Assembly: GCF_003576345.1 (NCBI RefSeq)
Contig: NZ_QWGB01000014.1
Span: 166,791-230,790, forward strand
Direction: 5' to 3'
Source of the DNA: Henriciella barbarensis
GTDB lineage: Bacteria > Pseudomonadota > Alphaproteobacteria > Caulobacterales > Hyphomonadaceae
Length of the DNA: 64,000 bases
Position 1 is the first letter of the stretch; the number at the start of each line of letters is the position of its first letter. This document shows, piece after piece, positions 46,335 through 55,794 of this stretch. Below the pieces are notes generated by a model. That model was given only the letters and a program-made list of their open reading frames with translations, was not told the origin of the DNA and ran no database searches. A program made the translations under genes and the position numbers.

Positions 46335-46407
46335 ACCTTACTCCTTACGCGCGAATTCTGGCGCAATGTTTGCAAAATCCTAATCCGTATCTGCTTGAAG
46401 GTACGGC

Positions 46408-47580
46408 ATGGAAAAGACTCGCTTTCGTCTCTTGCGTTTTGAGAGTGTGACCGAAGACATCTGGTCGCAATTCCACGCGCTGCGCGATGCGCGCTCTCGC
46501 TATGATGATCCATTCTTCGACCCGGACTATGCACGGCTCGTTGCGCGCGTTCGTCCAGATGCCCGTCTAGGGCTCGCACTTGAAGGTGATGAGCTGGTCG
46601 GTGTCTGGCCAATTCACCGGCGCCCTGGCGCCTGGGCGCGTCCAATCGGCGGGCCGTTTTCCGACTGGCACGGGCCCGTCCTGTCAGCAGGCACGGACCT
46701 TAACGCGCACGCTTTCCTTCGCGGGATCGGCGTACTCGGAATGTCGAGCTTCGGCTGGCTCCCGCAGGACGCTGAAAGCGAGAGCAGGCTCACCGTCGCC
46801 GGCGCTAATATGAGTGACGTGAGCGCTGGCTGGGACGGCTTCATGGGGAACCAGGGCGAACGTTGGCCAAAGCATTTCAAGAAGATGCGCCGTCTTGCAC
46901 GCAATATGGAGCGGGACTTCTCCGAAGTAGAATTCCGCTTTGACGATCAGTGCGATGACACGTTCAGCAGGCTCATTTTCCTGAAACGAGAGCAGTTCCG
47001 CCGAACCGGCCGCCACGATGTGCTCGGCACGCGCTGGGCCCAGCAATTACTCGATGCCCTTCGCCACCAGAAGGATGAGAGATTCCGCTTGAGGCTTGTC
47101 AGCCTTCATCTTGATGGGAAGCACGCGGCCAGTGAGCTGGTTCTTCAGTCGCGCAACGTGGTGCATGGCTGGATCACGGCCTACGAAGCCGACTATGCGC
47201 AGTATTCACCCGGCAACTTCGTTGTTCAGCACATGCTGGAAGGGATGGCGAACCGCGATGGCCCGAAAATCTATGATGCCGGGCCGGGCCTTGATCACTA
47301 CAAACGCCATTACTCCAACTTCCAGCTGCCTGTTGGGTCGGGCGTCGTGCGCAGCAAGGCGCTCGCTATCCGACCGGACCGCGTTCTTGGCTACGCCTGG
47401 CGGACAGGTGAGCAAACGCTGGATGGCCGGCTGTCTGATGTCATGAAATCTGCGCGCCGCCGTCTCGATCAGGTCTGCATCAGTGAGATCAAACCTACGG
47501 GACGTCTCATCGGGATCGGAAACTCCCTTCGACGGACAGCGGCAGCTCTTGATCTTGCCGACGGTACTGCGTCCCGTTAA
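46408..47580 (+). CDS. GNAT-fold acetyltransferase, CelD/BcsL-like
   Basis: The 390-residue protein matches the Acetyltransf_6 group: an N-terminal half with SRYDDPFFDPDYARLVARVRP, a basic helix (WPKHFKKMRRLARNME) and a C-terminal GNAT half with HLDGKHAASELVLQSRNVVHGWITAYE and YSPGNFVVQHMLEGMA. Relatives occur in cellulose or other polysaccharide loci and resemble FemAB-like transferases. It may acylate a glycan or attach an aminoacyl group. No glycan genes are adjacent, so the role is open. AAGG lies before the ATG. Confidence 0.78.
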   Translation: MEKTRFRLLRFESVTEDIWSQFHALRDARSRYDDPFFDPDYARLVARVRPDARLGLALEGDELVGVWPIHRRPGAWARPIGGPFSDWHGPVLSAGTDLNAHAFLRGIGVLGMSSFGWLPQDAESESRLTVAGANMSDVSAGWDGFMGNQGERWPKHFKKMRRLARNMERDFSEVEFRFDDQCDDTFSRLIFLKREQFRRTGRHDVLGTRWAQQLLDALRHQKDERFRLRLVSLHLDGKHAASELVLQSRNVVHGWITAYEADYAQYSPGNFVVQHMLEGMANRDGPKIYDAGPGLDHYKRHYSNFQLPVGSGVVRSKALAIRPDRVLGYAWRTGEQTLDGRLSDVMKSARRRLDQVCISEIKPTGRLIGIGNSLRRTAAALDLADGTASR

Positions 47581-47653
47581 GCGCTTCATCTGTTGAGCTG
47601 GTAGCGCGAGTCATGGAAGGCTCGCGTCCGCTTTTGATTTGGGATGAAGTATA

Positions 47654-48262
47654 ATGAGTGCAGCCAGGCGCGAAAAAGACAAGACAGCGCGCGGGCCGAT
47701 TATCGTTTCCCGTCACGGCCGTCCGGCCTTGGACAGGACGGCGGGACCTCGACTGGACTGGCGGGAATATCGTGACTGGTGGGATCGCTACGAAATCGGC
47801 AGTCTCGCCGAAGGTCAGCAAGCGCCAGAGAACCTCAAGGAAGCCGTCGCCGACGCCGACATCATCCTCAGCTCGACGGCGCCGCGCGCAGTTGAAACGG
47901 CCATGCTGGCGACGGGCCGCGAGCCAGAGACTTTCCCTGTCTTTGTCGAAGCGCCGCTTCCACCGCCGCGCCTGCGCAATCGCAAATACCTTCCCAAGAC
48001 ATGGAACATAATCGCGCGTACCGCCTGGCTTTATGGTCACAGCCTTGATGGTGAGAGTAACCGTCAGGCCCGCGACCGCGCGAACAAGGCCGCCCAGCAC
48101 CTGCATGAGGCGGCAGCCGACGGGAAGGTCTACCTGGCCGCTCATGGCTGGTTCAATCGCATGCTGAGACCGGCAATGGCGCGAATCGGCTGGGTCTGCG
48201 TGCGCGATGGTGGCGACAAATACTGGAGCTACCGCATCTACGAATATCGCGGGAAATCTTGA
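47654..48262 (+). CDS. histidine phosphatase family protein
   Basis: The 202-residue protein has the phosphoglycerate mutase-like catalytic motif SRHGRPAL (His near residue 20), an internal SSTAPRAVETA block with the second Arg, and AAHGWFN (near 163) with the second catalytic His. These make it a branch-1 histidine phosphatase, although the RHG segment and spacing are slightly unusual for SixA or cobC. The substrate is not evident. It lies before xseB but separated by 72 bases with a weak hairpin in the gap before it (47605-47626). Confidence 0.8.
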   Translation: MSAARREKDKTARGPIIVSRHGRPALDRTAGPRLDWREYRDWWDRYEIGSLAEGQQAPENLKEAVADADIILSSTAPRAVETAMLATGREPETFPVFVEAPLPPPRLRNRKYLPKTWNIIARTAWLYGHSLDGESNRQARDRANKAAQHLHEAAADGKVYLAAHGWFNRMLRPAMARIGWVCVRDGGDKYWSYRIYEYRGKS

Positions 48263-48334
48263 TCCCGGACCATTGTGATGCAGCCAGCGCCTGCTTAGGG
48301 TGCGGCTGCTCAACACGTATGAGGAATAGCTCTC

Positions 48335-48583
48335 ATGAGCGATCAGACAGTGACTGACATCGAAAAAATGAGCTTCGAACAAGCCCTTCGGGAGCTCGAG
48401 ACGATCGTCCGTCAGCTTGAAGGCGGCGAAGTTGAGCTTGAGAAATCCATTGAAATCTATGAGCGTGGCTCGAAACTGAAATCGCATTGCGAGGCCCGGC
48501 TGAAAGCGGCTGAGCTCAAGATTGAGCAGATTGTTCAGGGGCCTGACGGCAAACCCACAACCGAGAGCGCAAGCTTCGAGTAA
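48335..48583 (+). CDS. xseB: exodeoxyribonuclease VII small subunit
   Basis: The 82-residue protein is the short XseB subunit: MSFEQALRELETIVRQLEGG opens the helical hairpin and LEKSIEIYERGSKLKSHCEARLKAAE follows. With XseA it degrades single-stranded DNA. GAGGAA precedes the ATG. The farnesyl diphosphate synthase gene begins 11 bases later, giving the widely conserved xseB-ispA-dxs order. The large subunit is not in this window. Confidence 0.95.
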   Translation: MSDQTVTDIEKMSFEQALRELETIVRQLEGGEVELEKSIEIYERGSKLKSHCEARLKAAELKIEQIVQGPDGKPTTESASFE

Positions 48584-48594
48584 GGAACCGCTTC

Positions 48595-49479
48595 ATGGAG
48601 TTCGAGACGCGCCTGACCGAAATCGCCGACAAGGTAACGGTCGCGCTGGATCAGCTCATCCCGCCCGCGCAGGGGCCTGAGGCTGACCTGATGCGGGCGA
48701 TGCGTCATGCTGCCCTCGCGAATGGCAAGCGGATGCGTCCCTTCTACGTCATCGAGACGGGCGCGCTCTTCGACGCTGACCACAAAGCCCTTCTGCGGAC
48801 AGCTGCAGCACTTGAATGTGTCCACACCTATTCGCTGGTCCATGACGATCTTCCCTGCATGGACGATGATGATCTGCGTCGCGGCCAGCCGACGGTGCAT
48901 AAGGCCTTCGACGAGGCGACAGCCGTCCTCGCTGGCGACGCTCTGCTGACGCTGGCCTTCAAGATCCTCGCAAGCGATGAAACCCATAATGATCCGGCTG
49001 TGCGCCTGAGACTCATCGAGAGGCTCGCGGATGCCTCCGGCGCGACCGGGATGGTTGGCGGACAGATGATCGACATGTTGCAGGAAGCCAGCCCACGCGA
49101 CCTCAATACCATCACCCGCATGCAGCGTCTCAAGACTGGCGCACTCATCTCCTATTCGGTCGAAGCGGGCGCCATTGTGGGCGGCGCGAGCGCCAATGCA
49201 AAACACGCGCTTGCCGGGTTCGCGCAGGACCTTGGCCTGGCCTACCAGATTGCAGACGACCTCCTTGATGCGACCGGCGATCAGAATGTCGTTGGCAAAA
49301 CGCTGCGCAGCGATGAAGCGGCCGGGAAGGCGAACTTTGTGACCATTTTGGGGATTGAGGGTGCGCGCGAACGTATCAATCTTCTTGCAGCACAGGCTCG
49401 TCAGCACCTCGATTTTTTCCGTGGTCGCGCCAATATCCTGCTGCATTCGGTTGATTATGTTCTGGACAGGACACGTTAA
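48595..49479 (+). CDS. ispA: farnesyl (polyprenyl) diphosphate synthase
   Basis: The 294-residue trans-prenyltransferase has the first Asp-rich motif DDLPCMDDDD (from residue 84), where the two residues inserted between the aspartates mark bacterial type II farnesyl synthases. The second motif is DDLLDATGD. It condenses isopentenyl and allylic diphosphates to farnesyl diphosphate for ubiquinone, undecaprenol and similar lipids. It sits between xseB and dxs; the gap to dxs is 48 bases. Confidence 0.95.
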   Translation: MEFETRLTEIADKVTVALDQLIPPAQGPEADLMRAMRHAALANGKRMRPFYVIETGALFDADHKALLRTAAALECVHTYSLVHDDLPCMDDDDLRRGQPTVHKAFDEATAVLAGDALLTLAFKILASDETHNDPAVRLRLIERLADASGATGMVGGQMIDMLQEASPRDLNTITRMQRLKTGALISYSVEAGAIVGGASANAKHALAGFAQDLGLAYQIADDLLDATGDQNVVGKTLRSDEAAGKANFVTILGIEGARERINLLAAQARQHLDFFRGRANILLHSVDYVLDRTR

Positions 49480-49527
49480 GGACTGTCTGAACGCAAACAA
49501 GACTGTCCCTTGAAAGGACCCGGCCGC

Positions 49528-51450
49528 ATGAGCTTGCCTGCGAAAACCCGCCTTCTCGATACGATTAATTCTCCGGCTGATCTGAAGTCCCGCTCGCGCG
49601 AAGACCTCGAACAGCTCGCCGAGGAACTGCGTGCAGAAGTGATCGACGCGGTGTCTGGCACGGGTGGCCACCTTGGTGCGGGCCTTGGTGTGGTTGAACT
49701 GACGCTGGCGATCCATGCCATTTTCGACACGCCGTCGGACAAGCTCATATTCGATGTTGGTCACCAGTGTTATCCGCACAAGATCCTGACCGGGCGCAAG
49801 GATCGTATCCGCACGCTTCGTCAGGGCGGCGGTCTTTCGGGATTCACCAAGCGCGACGAGAGTGAGTACGACCCATTCGGCGCGGCCCACGCCTCGACCT
49901 CGATCTCGGCGGGTCTTGGTTTTGCGAAATCGCGCGATCTGCAGGAAAAGGATAACAAGGTTGTCTGCGTCATTGGCGATGGCGCGATGTCAGCTGGCAT
50001 GGCCTATGAGGCGATGAACAATGCGGGCTCTGATCTCAGCGACATGCTCGTGATCCTGAACGACAATGACATGTCGATTGCGCCGCCTGTCGGTGCGATG
50101 AGCCACTATCTGTCCAAGCTTGTTTCCTCGCGCTCCTATCGGGGGCTGCGCAAGTTCGCCAAATCCATCGCCAAGCCGATCGGTCTGGAAAGCCAGGCCC
50201 GCAAGGCCGAAGAATATCTTCGCGGTTTCGCCATGGGCGGCACCATGTTCGAGGAACTTGGCTTCTATTATGTCGGCCCGATTGACGGCCATGACCTCGA
50301 CGTACTCCTTCCGGTCCTTGAAAACTGCAAGGCGATGGAAACCGGTCCGGTCCTGCTGCACGTCGTGACGCAGAAGGGCAAAGGATACGAGCCGGCCGAG
50401 AACTCTGCCGACAAGTATCACGGCGTCGCAAAGTTCAACGTGGTCACCGGCGAGCAGCAGAAATCAGCTGGCGGTCCGCCTGCCTACACGAAGGTCTTTG
50501 CCAAGGCCCTCATCGAAGAAGCCCGCCGCGACGACAAGATTGTCGGTATTACGGCTGCCATGCCGGGTGGCACAGGAATGGACCTGTTCGAACAGGAATT
50601 CCCTGAGCGGATGTTCGATGTTGGTATTGCCGAACAGCACGCAGTGACGTTCGCTGCCGGTCTTGCGGCGGACGGCATGAAGCCGTTCGCAGCGATCTAT
50701 TCGACATTCCTGCAGCGTGGGTATGATCAGGTCGTCCATGATGTGGCGATCCAGCGCCTTCCTGTTCGTTTTGCGATCGACCGTGCCGGCCTTGTCGGGG
50801 CTGATGGCCCGACCCATGCTGGCAGCTTTGATGTCGGTTTTCTTGGTGCGCTTCCGGGCATGGTCTGCATGGCTGCTGCCGATGAAGCCGAACTGGTGAA
50901 CATGGTCCGCACGGCTGTCGAGATTGACGACCGGCCGAGCGCCTTCCGCTATCCGCGCGGCAATGGCGTCGGTATTGATCTGCCGGCCCAGCCGACCGCT
51001 CTCGAAATCGGCAAGGGCCGGATCGTGCGCGAAGGCTCTACCATTGCCTTGCTTTCCTATGGGGCTCGGCTCCAGGAATGTCTGAAAGCGGCAGAGATGC
51101 TCGCGGCCCAGGGGCTTTCCTGCACCGTGGCAGATGCGCGTTTCGCCAAACCACTGGACGAAGAACTTGTGAACCGCCTCGCCAGCGAGCACGAGGTTCT
51201 GCTGACGGTCGAAGAAGGCTCACGCGGCGGTTTTGGCGCGTTCGTGCTGCATCACCTCGCTGAAACGAACGCTTTCGATCGCGGTCTCAAGGTTCGCACG
51301 CTTCACCTGCCGGATATTTTCCAGGATCAGGACAAGCCAGAGATCATGTACGCGCAGGCGGGCCTCGATGCGCAAAGCATCGCGACGCGGGCCATTGATG
51401 CGCTTGGGCGCGGCGACATGCGCGAAATCGAGCGTTTCGCAAGCGCCTGA
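49528..51450 (+). CDS. dxs: 1-deoxy-D-xylulose-5-phosphate synthase
   Basis: The 640-residue thiamine diphosphate enzyme has [18 protein letters not shown] (Mg-TPP motif), [16 protein letters not shown] and the final transketolase C-domain. It joins pyruvate and glyceraldehyde 3-phosphate in the first step of the non-mevalonate isoprenoid pathway. The ATG at 49528 was chosen; an in-frame TTG at 49510 would add six residues. Following ispA, it shares the isoprenoid operon and thus supplies precursors to the enzyme encoded just upstream. Confidence 0.97.
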   Translation: MSLPAKTRLLDTINSPADLKSRSREDLEQLAEELRAEVIDAVSGTGGHLGAGLGVVELTLAIHAIFDTPSDKLIFDVGHQCYPHKILTGRKDRIRTLRQGGGLSGFTKRDESEYDPFGAAHASTSISAGLGFAKSRDLQEKDNKVVCVIGDGAMSAGMAYEAMNNAGSDLSDMLVILNDNDMSIAPPVGAMSHYLSKLVSSRSYRGLRKFAKSIAKPIGLESQARKAEEYLRGFAMGGTMFEELGFYYVGPIDGHDLDVLLPVLENCKAMETGPVLLHVVTQKGKGYEPAENSADKYHGVAKFNVVTGEQQKSAGGPPAYTKVFAKALIEEARRDDKIVGITAAMPGGTGMDLFEQEFPERMFDVGIAEQHAVTFAAGLAADGMKPFAAIYSTFLQRGYDQVVHDVAIQRLPVRFAIDRAGLVGADGPTHAGSFDVGFLGALPGMVCMAAADEAELVNMVRTAVEIDDRPSAFRYPRGNGVGIDLPAQPTALEIGKGRIVREGSTIALLSYGARLQECLKAAEMLAAQGLSCTVADARFAKPLDEELVNRLASEHEVLLTVEEGSRGGFGAFVLHHLAETNAFDRGLKVRTLHLPDIFQDQDKPEIMYAQAGLDAQSIATRAIDALGRGDMREIERFASA

Positions 51451-51549
51451 GGCGCAGTCGATTTTCTGCCTAACTTTTTGGTTAGCCCGTTTGCCATAAT
51501 GGCGGCTGGGGATATGGTCGCCGCAATTCGGCTTTCCATGAGGACGACA

Positions 51550-52212
51550 ATGAGATCACTAGTGCTTGCCGCAATCGGCGCTTTCATGCTGGTTGGCTGT
51601 GAAACAGTCCCCCAGGAAGTGAACATGCAGCCAATGGCGTTCCAGACGGCTGTGTCGCGCGCGACCGCAGCCTGGCATCCTTATGCGGGCATTCAGGATC
51701 TCAGCACGATGCTTGAAACGCAGACCCTGTCGTCAGCACAGCGTGCTCGGGTCCTGTATGAGCGGGGCCGTCTACGCACTGAAAACGCAATCGAGCTTCC
51801 GAACGCAATCCAGGACCTCCAGCAGGCCGCGGCGCTACAGGCAACCGTCGTGCCGGAAGAAGGGATGACGACCGTGCGTTCGATTCCTGATACCTCCTCA
51901 ATGATCCGCATTGCTGAGGCAAAGCTTCAGCTTTCACGGGCGCGCCTCGCAGGTCTTCAGACCCTGCCGCAATGGTTTGATGACAAGGTTGCGGTGTCGG
52001 AAGTCGCCGAGGCGGCAGACCGCTATCGCAACTCCGGGCTCGCACCCGATCCCTTCGATGCAGGTTTGCTGGAGGCAGGCGGTTACCTTTGTCGCAGCAC
52101 CTCTGCCGGGGTCGGAAAATGGCAACTCGGTGAGAATACCAGCCACCTGTCTGATCTCGACTGGTGTCCGGTTGCGTCGCCTGCATCTTCGACGCCTGTC
52201 GCCTCATCCTGA
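51550..52212 (+). CDS. small lipoprotein with helical repeats, unknown function
   Basis: From the ATG at 51550 (AGGA eight bases before) the protein has 220 residues with a lipobox (FMLVGC, Cys17 or so). The rest is mainly helical with TPR-like spacing (SSAQRARVLYERGRLRTENAI, then PNAIQDLQQAAAL), and a short Pro/Ser-rich end. I do not recognise a family. In-frame ATGs at 51538 and 51478 exist but give poorer signals. It follows dxs by 99 bases and could share its transcript. Confidence 0.7.
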   Translation: MRSLVLAAIGAFMLVGCETVPQEVNMQPMAFQTAVSRATAAWHPYAGIQDLSTMLETQTLSSAQRARVLYERGRLRTENAIELPNAIQDLQQAAALQATVVPEEGMTTVRSIPDTSSMIRIAEAKLQLSRARLAGLQTLPQWFDDKVAVSEVAEAADRYRNSGLAPDPFDAGLLEAGGYLCRSTSAGVGKWQLGENTSHLSDLDWCPVASPASSTPVASS

Positions 52213-52276
52213 GGGACGCTGGTCCAGCTTTCTGATTGATTTTGGCCTGCTTGCGACAGGTCGCACTTCCATGCTC

Positions 52277-52300
52277 GGCGCGCTCGTGATTGAGTGCGCC
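52277..52300. promoter_or_regulatory. inverted repeat upstream of acyl-CoA synthetase operon
   Basis: GGCGCGCTC and GAGTGCGCC are inverted with one mismatch around a 6-base spacer. It lies 31 bases before the ATG at 52332 and could be the operator of a TetR- or FadR-type regulator, or an RNA hairpin. Confidence 0.35.
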
Positions 52301-52331
52301 CGACTAATTAGAACTATGAGGGAGTCACGTC

Positions 52332-54077
52332 ATGGCCGCTGATGCCGCACCCGCCTGGCCTGCAATGTCCATTGCGCAGGCGAATGAAATGCTTGCCCAG
52401 CCAGGAACGCCGCTTGCCGTCGCAGAAGGCGAGATTAATGGCGTGACCATGCGCTATTACCCCGAAGCGCCACCGACGCTTCGCTTCCTTGTAGAGGCGT
52501 CACGGGCGCACGGAGACCGCACCTTCCTCGTCTACGAGAATGAGCGCGTGACGTTCGATGCTCACTGGCGCGCCGTTAGCCATTTTGCCCACGTCTTGAA
52601 GTCTGAATTTAATGTGCAGAAGGGCGACCGTGTCGCCATTATCATGCGCAATTATCCCCAGTGGCCGGTCGCGTTCTTCGCGGCGCTGAGCATTGGCGCG
52701 ATCGCTACGCCGATGAATTCCTGGTGGACCGGCGAGGAACTGGAATACGGGCTGCAGAATGCTGGCGTCAAAGTCGCGGTCGTGGACCCGCAGATCTTTG
52801 AGCGGATGCGCGAACACATGTCGGGCCTGTCTGATCTGGAAGCGGTAATCATTGCGCGCGAAACCGAAGAAGAGCGCAACAATCCGCGTGTCCACAATTT
52901 CGAGAGCTTTATCGGCGAACCGAACACCTGGGCTGAGCTGGAGAATAAAGGTCTGCCCGAAATTGACCTCGGCCCGGATGACGATGCGACCATCATGTAC
53001 ACGTCCGGTACGACAGGAAAGCCGAAGGGCGCGCTGGCGACGCACCGTGCCGTCATCTCGAACTTCCTCAACTCCATGACCTGCCAGGCGCGCATGTTCC
53101 TGCGCCGCGGTGAGCAGCCGCCGGAGCCGGATCCGAACGAACAGCGTGCGACGCTCCTTTCCATTCCTTTCTTCCATGCGACAGGCTCATTCGCCGTTCT
53201 TATTCCGACGCTTCTGCGCGGTGATAAGATTGTCAGCATGTACAAATGGGATGCCGGCAAGGCACTTCCGATCATTGAAGCTGAGAAGATTTCGACGATT
53301 GGCGGCGTGCCAGCCATCGCTTGGCAGGTGCTGGAGCATCCTGACCGCGACAAGTATGATCTCTCGTCGATCATCGCCGTCTCCTATGGCGGCGCGCCGT
53401 CTGCGCCTGAGCTCGTCGCGACGATCAAGAAGCGCTTTCCTGAAGCGATGCCTGGTAATGGCTGGGGCATGACTGAGACGTGCGCGACGGCGACGCTCAA
53501 TATCGGCGAAGACTATGTCCATCGTCCGACAAGCGCTGGCGCCCCTCCAAAAGCTGTGGAGCTAAAGGTGGTGAGCCCTGAAGGCGAGACGCTTCCGCCC
53601 GGCGAGGTTGGAGAACTCTGGTGCAAAAGCCCCGCAAACTGCAAGGGGTACTGGAATCGCCCTGATGCGACTGCTGAAACCTTCAAGGATGGGTGGGTTA
53701 TTACGGGTGACCTCGCACGCCTCGACGAAGACGGCTTCCTTTTCCTCGTCGACCGCGCCAAGGATATGCTGATCCGCGGCGGTGAGAACATTTATTGTAT
53801 CGAGGTCGAGAACGCCCTGTACGATCACCCGGCTGTGATGGATGCTTCTGTGGTCGGCATTCCGCACAAAGTGCTCGGTGAGGAAGTTGGCGCGGTGGTC
53901 CAGCTGAAGCCTGGTAAGTCGGTGACACAGGACGAACTTCGCGCTCACGTCGCCAGCCAGCTCGCTGCGTTCAAGGTGCCGGTCGAAATCCGCTTCCAGG
54001 ATGAGCCTCTGCCGCGCAATGCCAACGGCAAGATCCTGAAACCGGCCCTGCGTGAGCAGTTCGCACCGCGCAGCTAG
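52332..54077 (+). CDS. acyl-CoA synthetase (AMP-binding family)
   Basis: The 581-residue protein has the ATP-binding signature MYTSGTTGKPKGA, GWGMTETCA, GDLARLDEDGFLFLVDRAKDM and the C-terminal NGKILK lysine. These define adenylate-forming class I enzymes that activate carboxylic acids to CoA esters in two steps. Medium- or long-chain fatty acids are the most likely substrates, but aryl acids are possible. GAGGGAG precedes the ATG. An aldo/keto reductase starts 15 bases later and a methyltransferase-like gene follows directly, so the three form an operon. Confidence 0.9.
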   Translation: MAADAAPAWPAMSIAQANEMLAQPGTPLAVAEGEINGVTMRYYPEAPPTLRFLVEASRAHGDRTFLVYENERVTFDAHWRAVSHFAHVLKSEFNVQKGDRVAIIMRNYPQWPVAFFAALSIGAIATPMNSWWTGEELEYGLQNAGVKVAVVDPQIFERMREHMSGLSDLEAVIIARETEEERNNPRVHNFESFIGEPNTWAELENKGLPEIDLGPDDDATIMYTSGTTGKPKGALATHRAVISNFLNSMTCQARMFLRRGEQPPEPDPNEQRATLLSIPFFHATGSFAVLIPTLLRGDKIVSMYKWDAGKALPIIEAEKISTIGGVPAIAWQVLEHPDRDKYDLSSIIAVSYGGAPSAPELVATIKKRFPEAMPGNGWGMTETCATATLNIGEDYVHRPTSAGAPPKAVELKVVSPEGETLPPGEVGELWCKSPANCKGYWNRPDATAETFKDGWVITGDLARLDEDGFLFLVDRAKDMLIRGGENIYCIEVENALYDHPAVMDASVVGIPHKVLGEEVGAVVQLKPGKSVTQDELRAHVASQLAAFKVPVEIRFQDEPLPRNANGKILKPALREQFAPRS

Positions 54078-54092
54078 GCAGAAAGGAGCGTC

Positions 54093-55100
54093 ATGACGGA
54101 TCGCAAGATCGGTGACACGATGGTATGGCCCATCGGGCTTGGCTGTATGAACCTCAGCCACGCCTATGGGCCGCCAACACCGCCCGACGAAGCTTCGGCC
54201 TTGCTCAACAGCGCGCTTGATCAGGGCTGTAACTTCCTCGATACGGCGACGATCTATGGTGCTGGCACGAATGAGGAGCTTATTGCTTCGTCAATCGGGC
54301 ATCGGCGGAATGAGTATTTCCTGGCGAGTAAGTGCGTGCTTGGTGTCAAGAATGGAAAGCGCGTTCTAGATGCCCGTCCGGAATCGATAAAGGCAGCCTG
54401 TGACGCAAGCCTGAAGCGTCTCAATACCGATGTGATCGACCTCTACTACATGCACCGGCCTGACCCGAACGTGCCGATCGAGGACTCGGTCGGGGCGCTG
54501 GCTGATCTGGTCGATGCCGGGAAGATCCGCTTCATCGGCTTGAGTGAGATGGGCGCAGGGCTCGTACGCAGGGCCCATGCCGTCCACCCGATTGCTGCAC
54601 TGCAGACTGAGTATTCGCTCTGGGTCCGTAACCCGGAGATCGCGGTGCTTGAGCTCTGCAAGGAGCTTGGAATAGCATTCGTCGCCTTTTCTCCTGTCGG
54701 TCGCGGCTTCCTCGCTGACCCGCCCCATGACCCCGCGAATATGCATGACGGCGATATGCGCCGGCTTTTTCCGCGCTTCTCAGCGGAGAATTATCCCGGC
54801 AATCTCGCTTTGCTTGAGAAGGCACGCCACCTTGCCTCAGATGTAGGCTGCACAGTAGCGCAGCTGGCGCTCGCCTGGCTGTTGGTGAAAGGCGATCACG
54901 TCCTCCCGATTCCGGGTACGACACGTACAGACCACCTGAAAGACAATATTGAAGCAGGCCGCATCACACTGCCAGCACATATCGTCGAGCAACTTGATGC
55001 GCACTTCGCACCGCAATCAGCGGTGGGGCCGCGTTATGCGCCGAAAATGCAGGCCACGGTGGATACTGAACAGTTCGATTTTGAACAGGGCGAGGCCTGA
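54093..55100 (+). CDS. aldo/keto reductase
   Basis: The 335-residue TIM-barrel protein has the family tetrad: Asp and Tyr in LDTATIYGAGTNEE, Lys in FLASKCV and His in YYMHRPDPN. FIGLSEMG and the C-terminal LPIPGTTRTDHLKDN bind NADPH. Members of this subgroup (AKR11-13 style) reduce various carbonyls. GAAAGGAG lies before the ATG. It is the middle gene of the operon with acyl-CoA synthetase and the DUF938 protein; the next gene begins at the base after its stop. Confidence 0.92.
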   Translation: MTDRKIGDTMVWPIGLGCMNLSHAYGPPTPPDEASALLNSALDQGCNFLDTATIYGAGTNEELIASSIGHRRNEYFLASKCVLGVKNGKRVLDARPESIKAACDASLKRLNTDVIDLYYMHRPDPNVPIEDSVGALADLVDAGKIRFIGLSEMGAGLVRRAHAVHPIAALQTEYSLWVRNPEIAVLELCKELGIAFVAFSPVGRGFLADPPHDPANMHDGDMRRLFPRFSAENYPGNLALLEKARHLASDVGCTVAQLALAWLLVKGDHVLPIPGTTRTDHLKDNIEAGRITLPAHIVEQLDAHFAPQSAVGPRYAPKMQATVDTEQFDFEQGEA

Positions 55101-55784
55101 ATGTCGGACGATCAGGACGATATCGGCTCCAGGGGCAAGTCGGTCGCGCTTGAGGCCCGCAACACGGGTGAAGATGGGCGGCGCTATTCGCCGTCGGCCG
55201 CCCGCAATAGTGAGGCCATTGCGGATGTGTTGGCCGAACACATGCCCGTCGCCGGACACATTCTCGAAATCGCGTCGGGGACGGGTGAACACGGCGCGAG
55301 GTTTGTTGAGCGTTTTCCGGACCTTCGCTGGACGTATTCCGATCTCGATGAGATCAGCCTGTCGAGCCAGGCCGCCTGGATCGCGCAAGCAGATGCAGGC
55401 GACCGTCTGGCAGGACCACTGCGCATTGATGCCACCCGCTCGGACTGGGGCGACGCAGAGCGCCCGGAGAGCTTCGACGGCATGTACTGCGCCAACATGG
55501 TGCACATCGCGCCGTTCGAAGCCGCTGAAGGTCTCATCAAAGGGGCAGGGCGCCTTCTGAAGCCGGGCGGCAAGCTGATGCTCTACGGACCGTTCGCGCA
55601 GGATGGTGAGATCGCACCATCCAACTCCGCGTTCAGCGAAGACCTGAAGCGCCGCGACGAGAGCTGGGGCGTGCGTGACCTCGTGCAGGAAGTCCTGCCA
55701 TTGGCAGTCCGGGCCGGCCTGACGCTCGAACGCATTGTGGACATGCCGGCTAACAATCTGAGCGTCATTTTCCGCAAGACATAG
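55101..55784 (+). CDS. DUF938 class I SAM-dependent methyltransferase-like protein
   Basis: The 227-residue protein opens with the diagnostic RRYSPSAARNSEAIADVL, followed by the SAM-binding EIASGTGEHGARF (about residues 54-66) and a conserved NMVHIAPFEAAEGLI block. It fits DUF938, a methyltransferase-like family of unknown substrate common in proteobacteria and present in metazoa (METTL26). It starts immediately after the aldo/keto reductase stop (TGAATG), so the two are probably coupled. The following gene is convergent. Confidence 0.88.
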   Translation: MSDDQDDIGSRGKSVALEARNTGEDGRRYSPSAARNSEAIADVLAEHMPVAGHILEIASGTGEHGARFVERFPDLRWTYSDLDEISLSSQAAWIAQADAGDRLAGPLRIDATRSDWGDAERPESFDGMYCANMVHIAPFEAAEGLIKGAGRLLKPGGKLMLYGPFAQDGEIAPSNSAFSEDLKRRDESWGVRDLVQEVLPLAVRAGLTLERIVDMPANNLSVIFRKT

Positions 55785-55794
55785 GCTGCTGGTT

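Noticed and set aside
47507..48487. Minus-strand open frame of 326 codons
   Set aside because: It lies opposite the histidine phosphatase and parts of its neighbours; no recognisable protein features.
48535..49890. Long minus-strand open frame (451 codons) opposite xseB, ispA and dxs
   Set aside because: It is antisense to three clear conserved genes, has no domain features and arises from the G/C-rich codon pattern.
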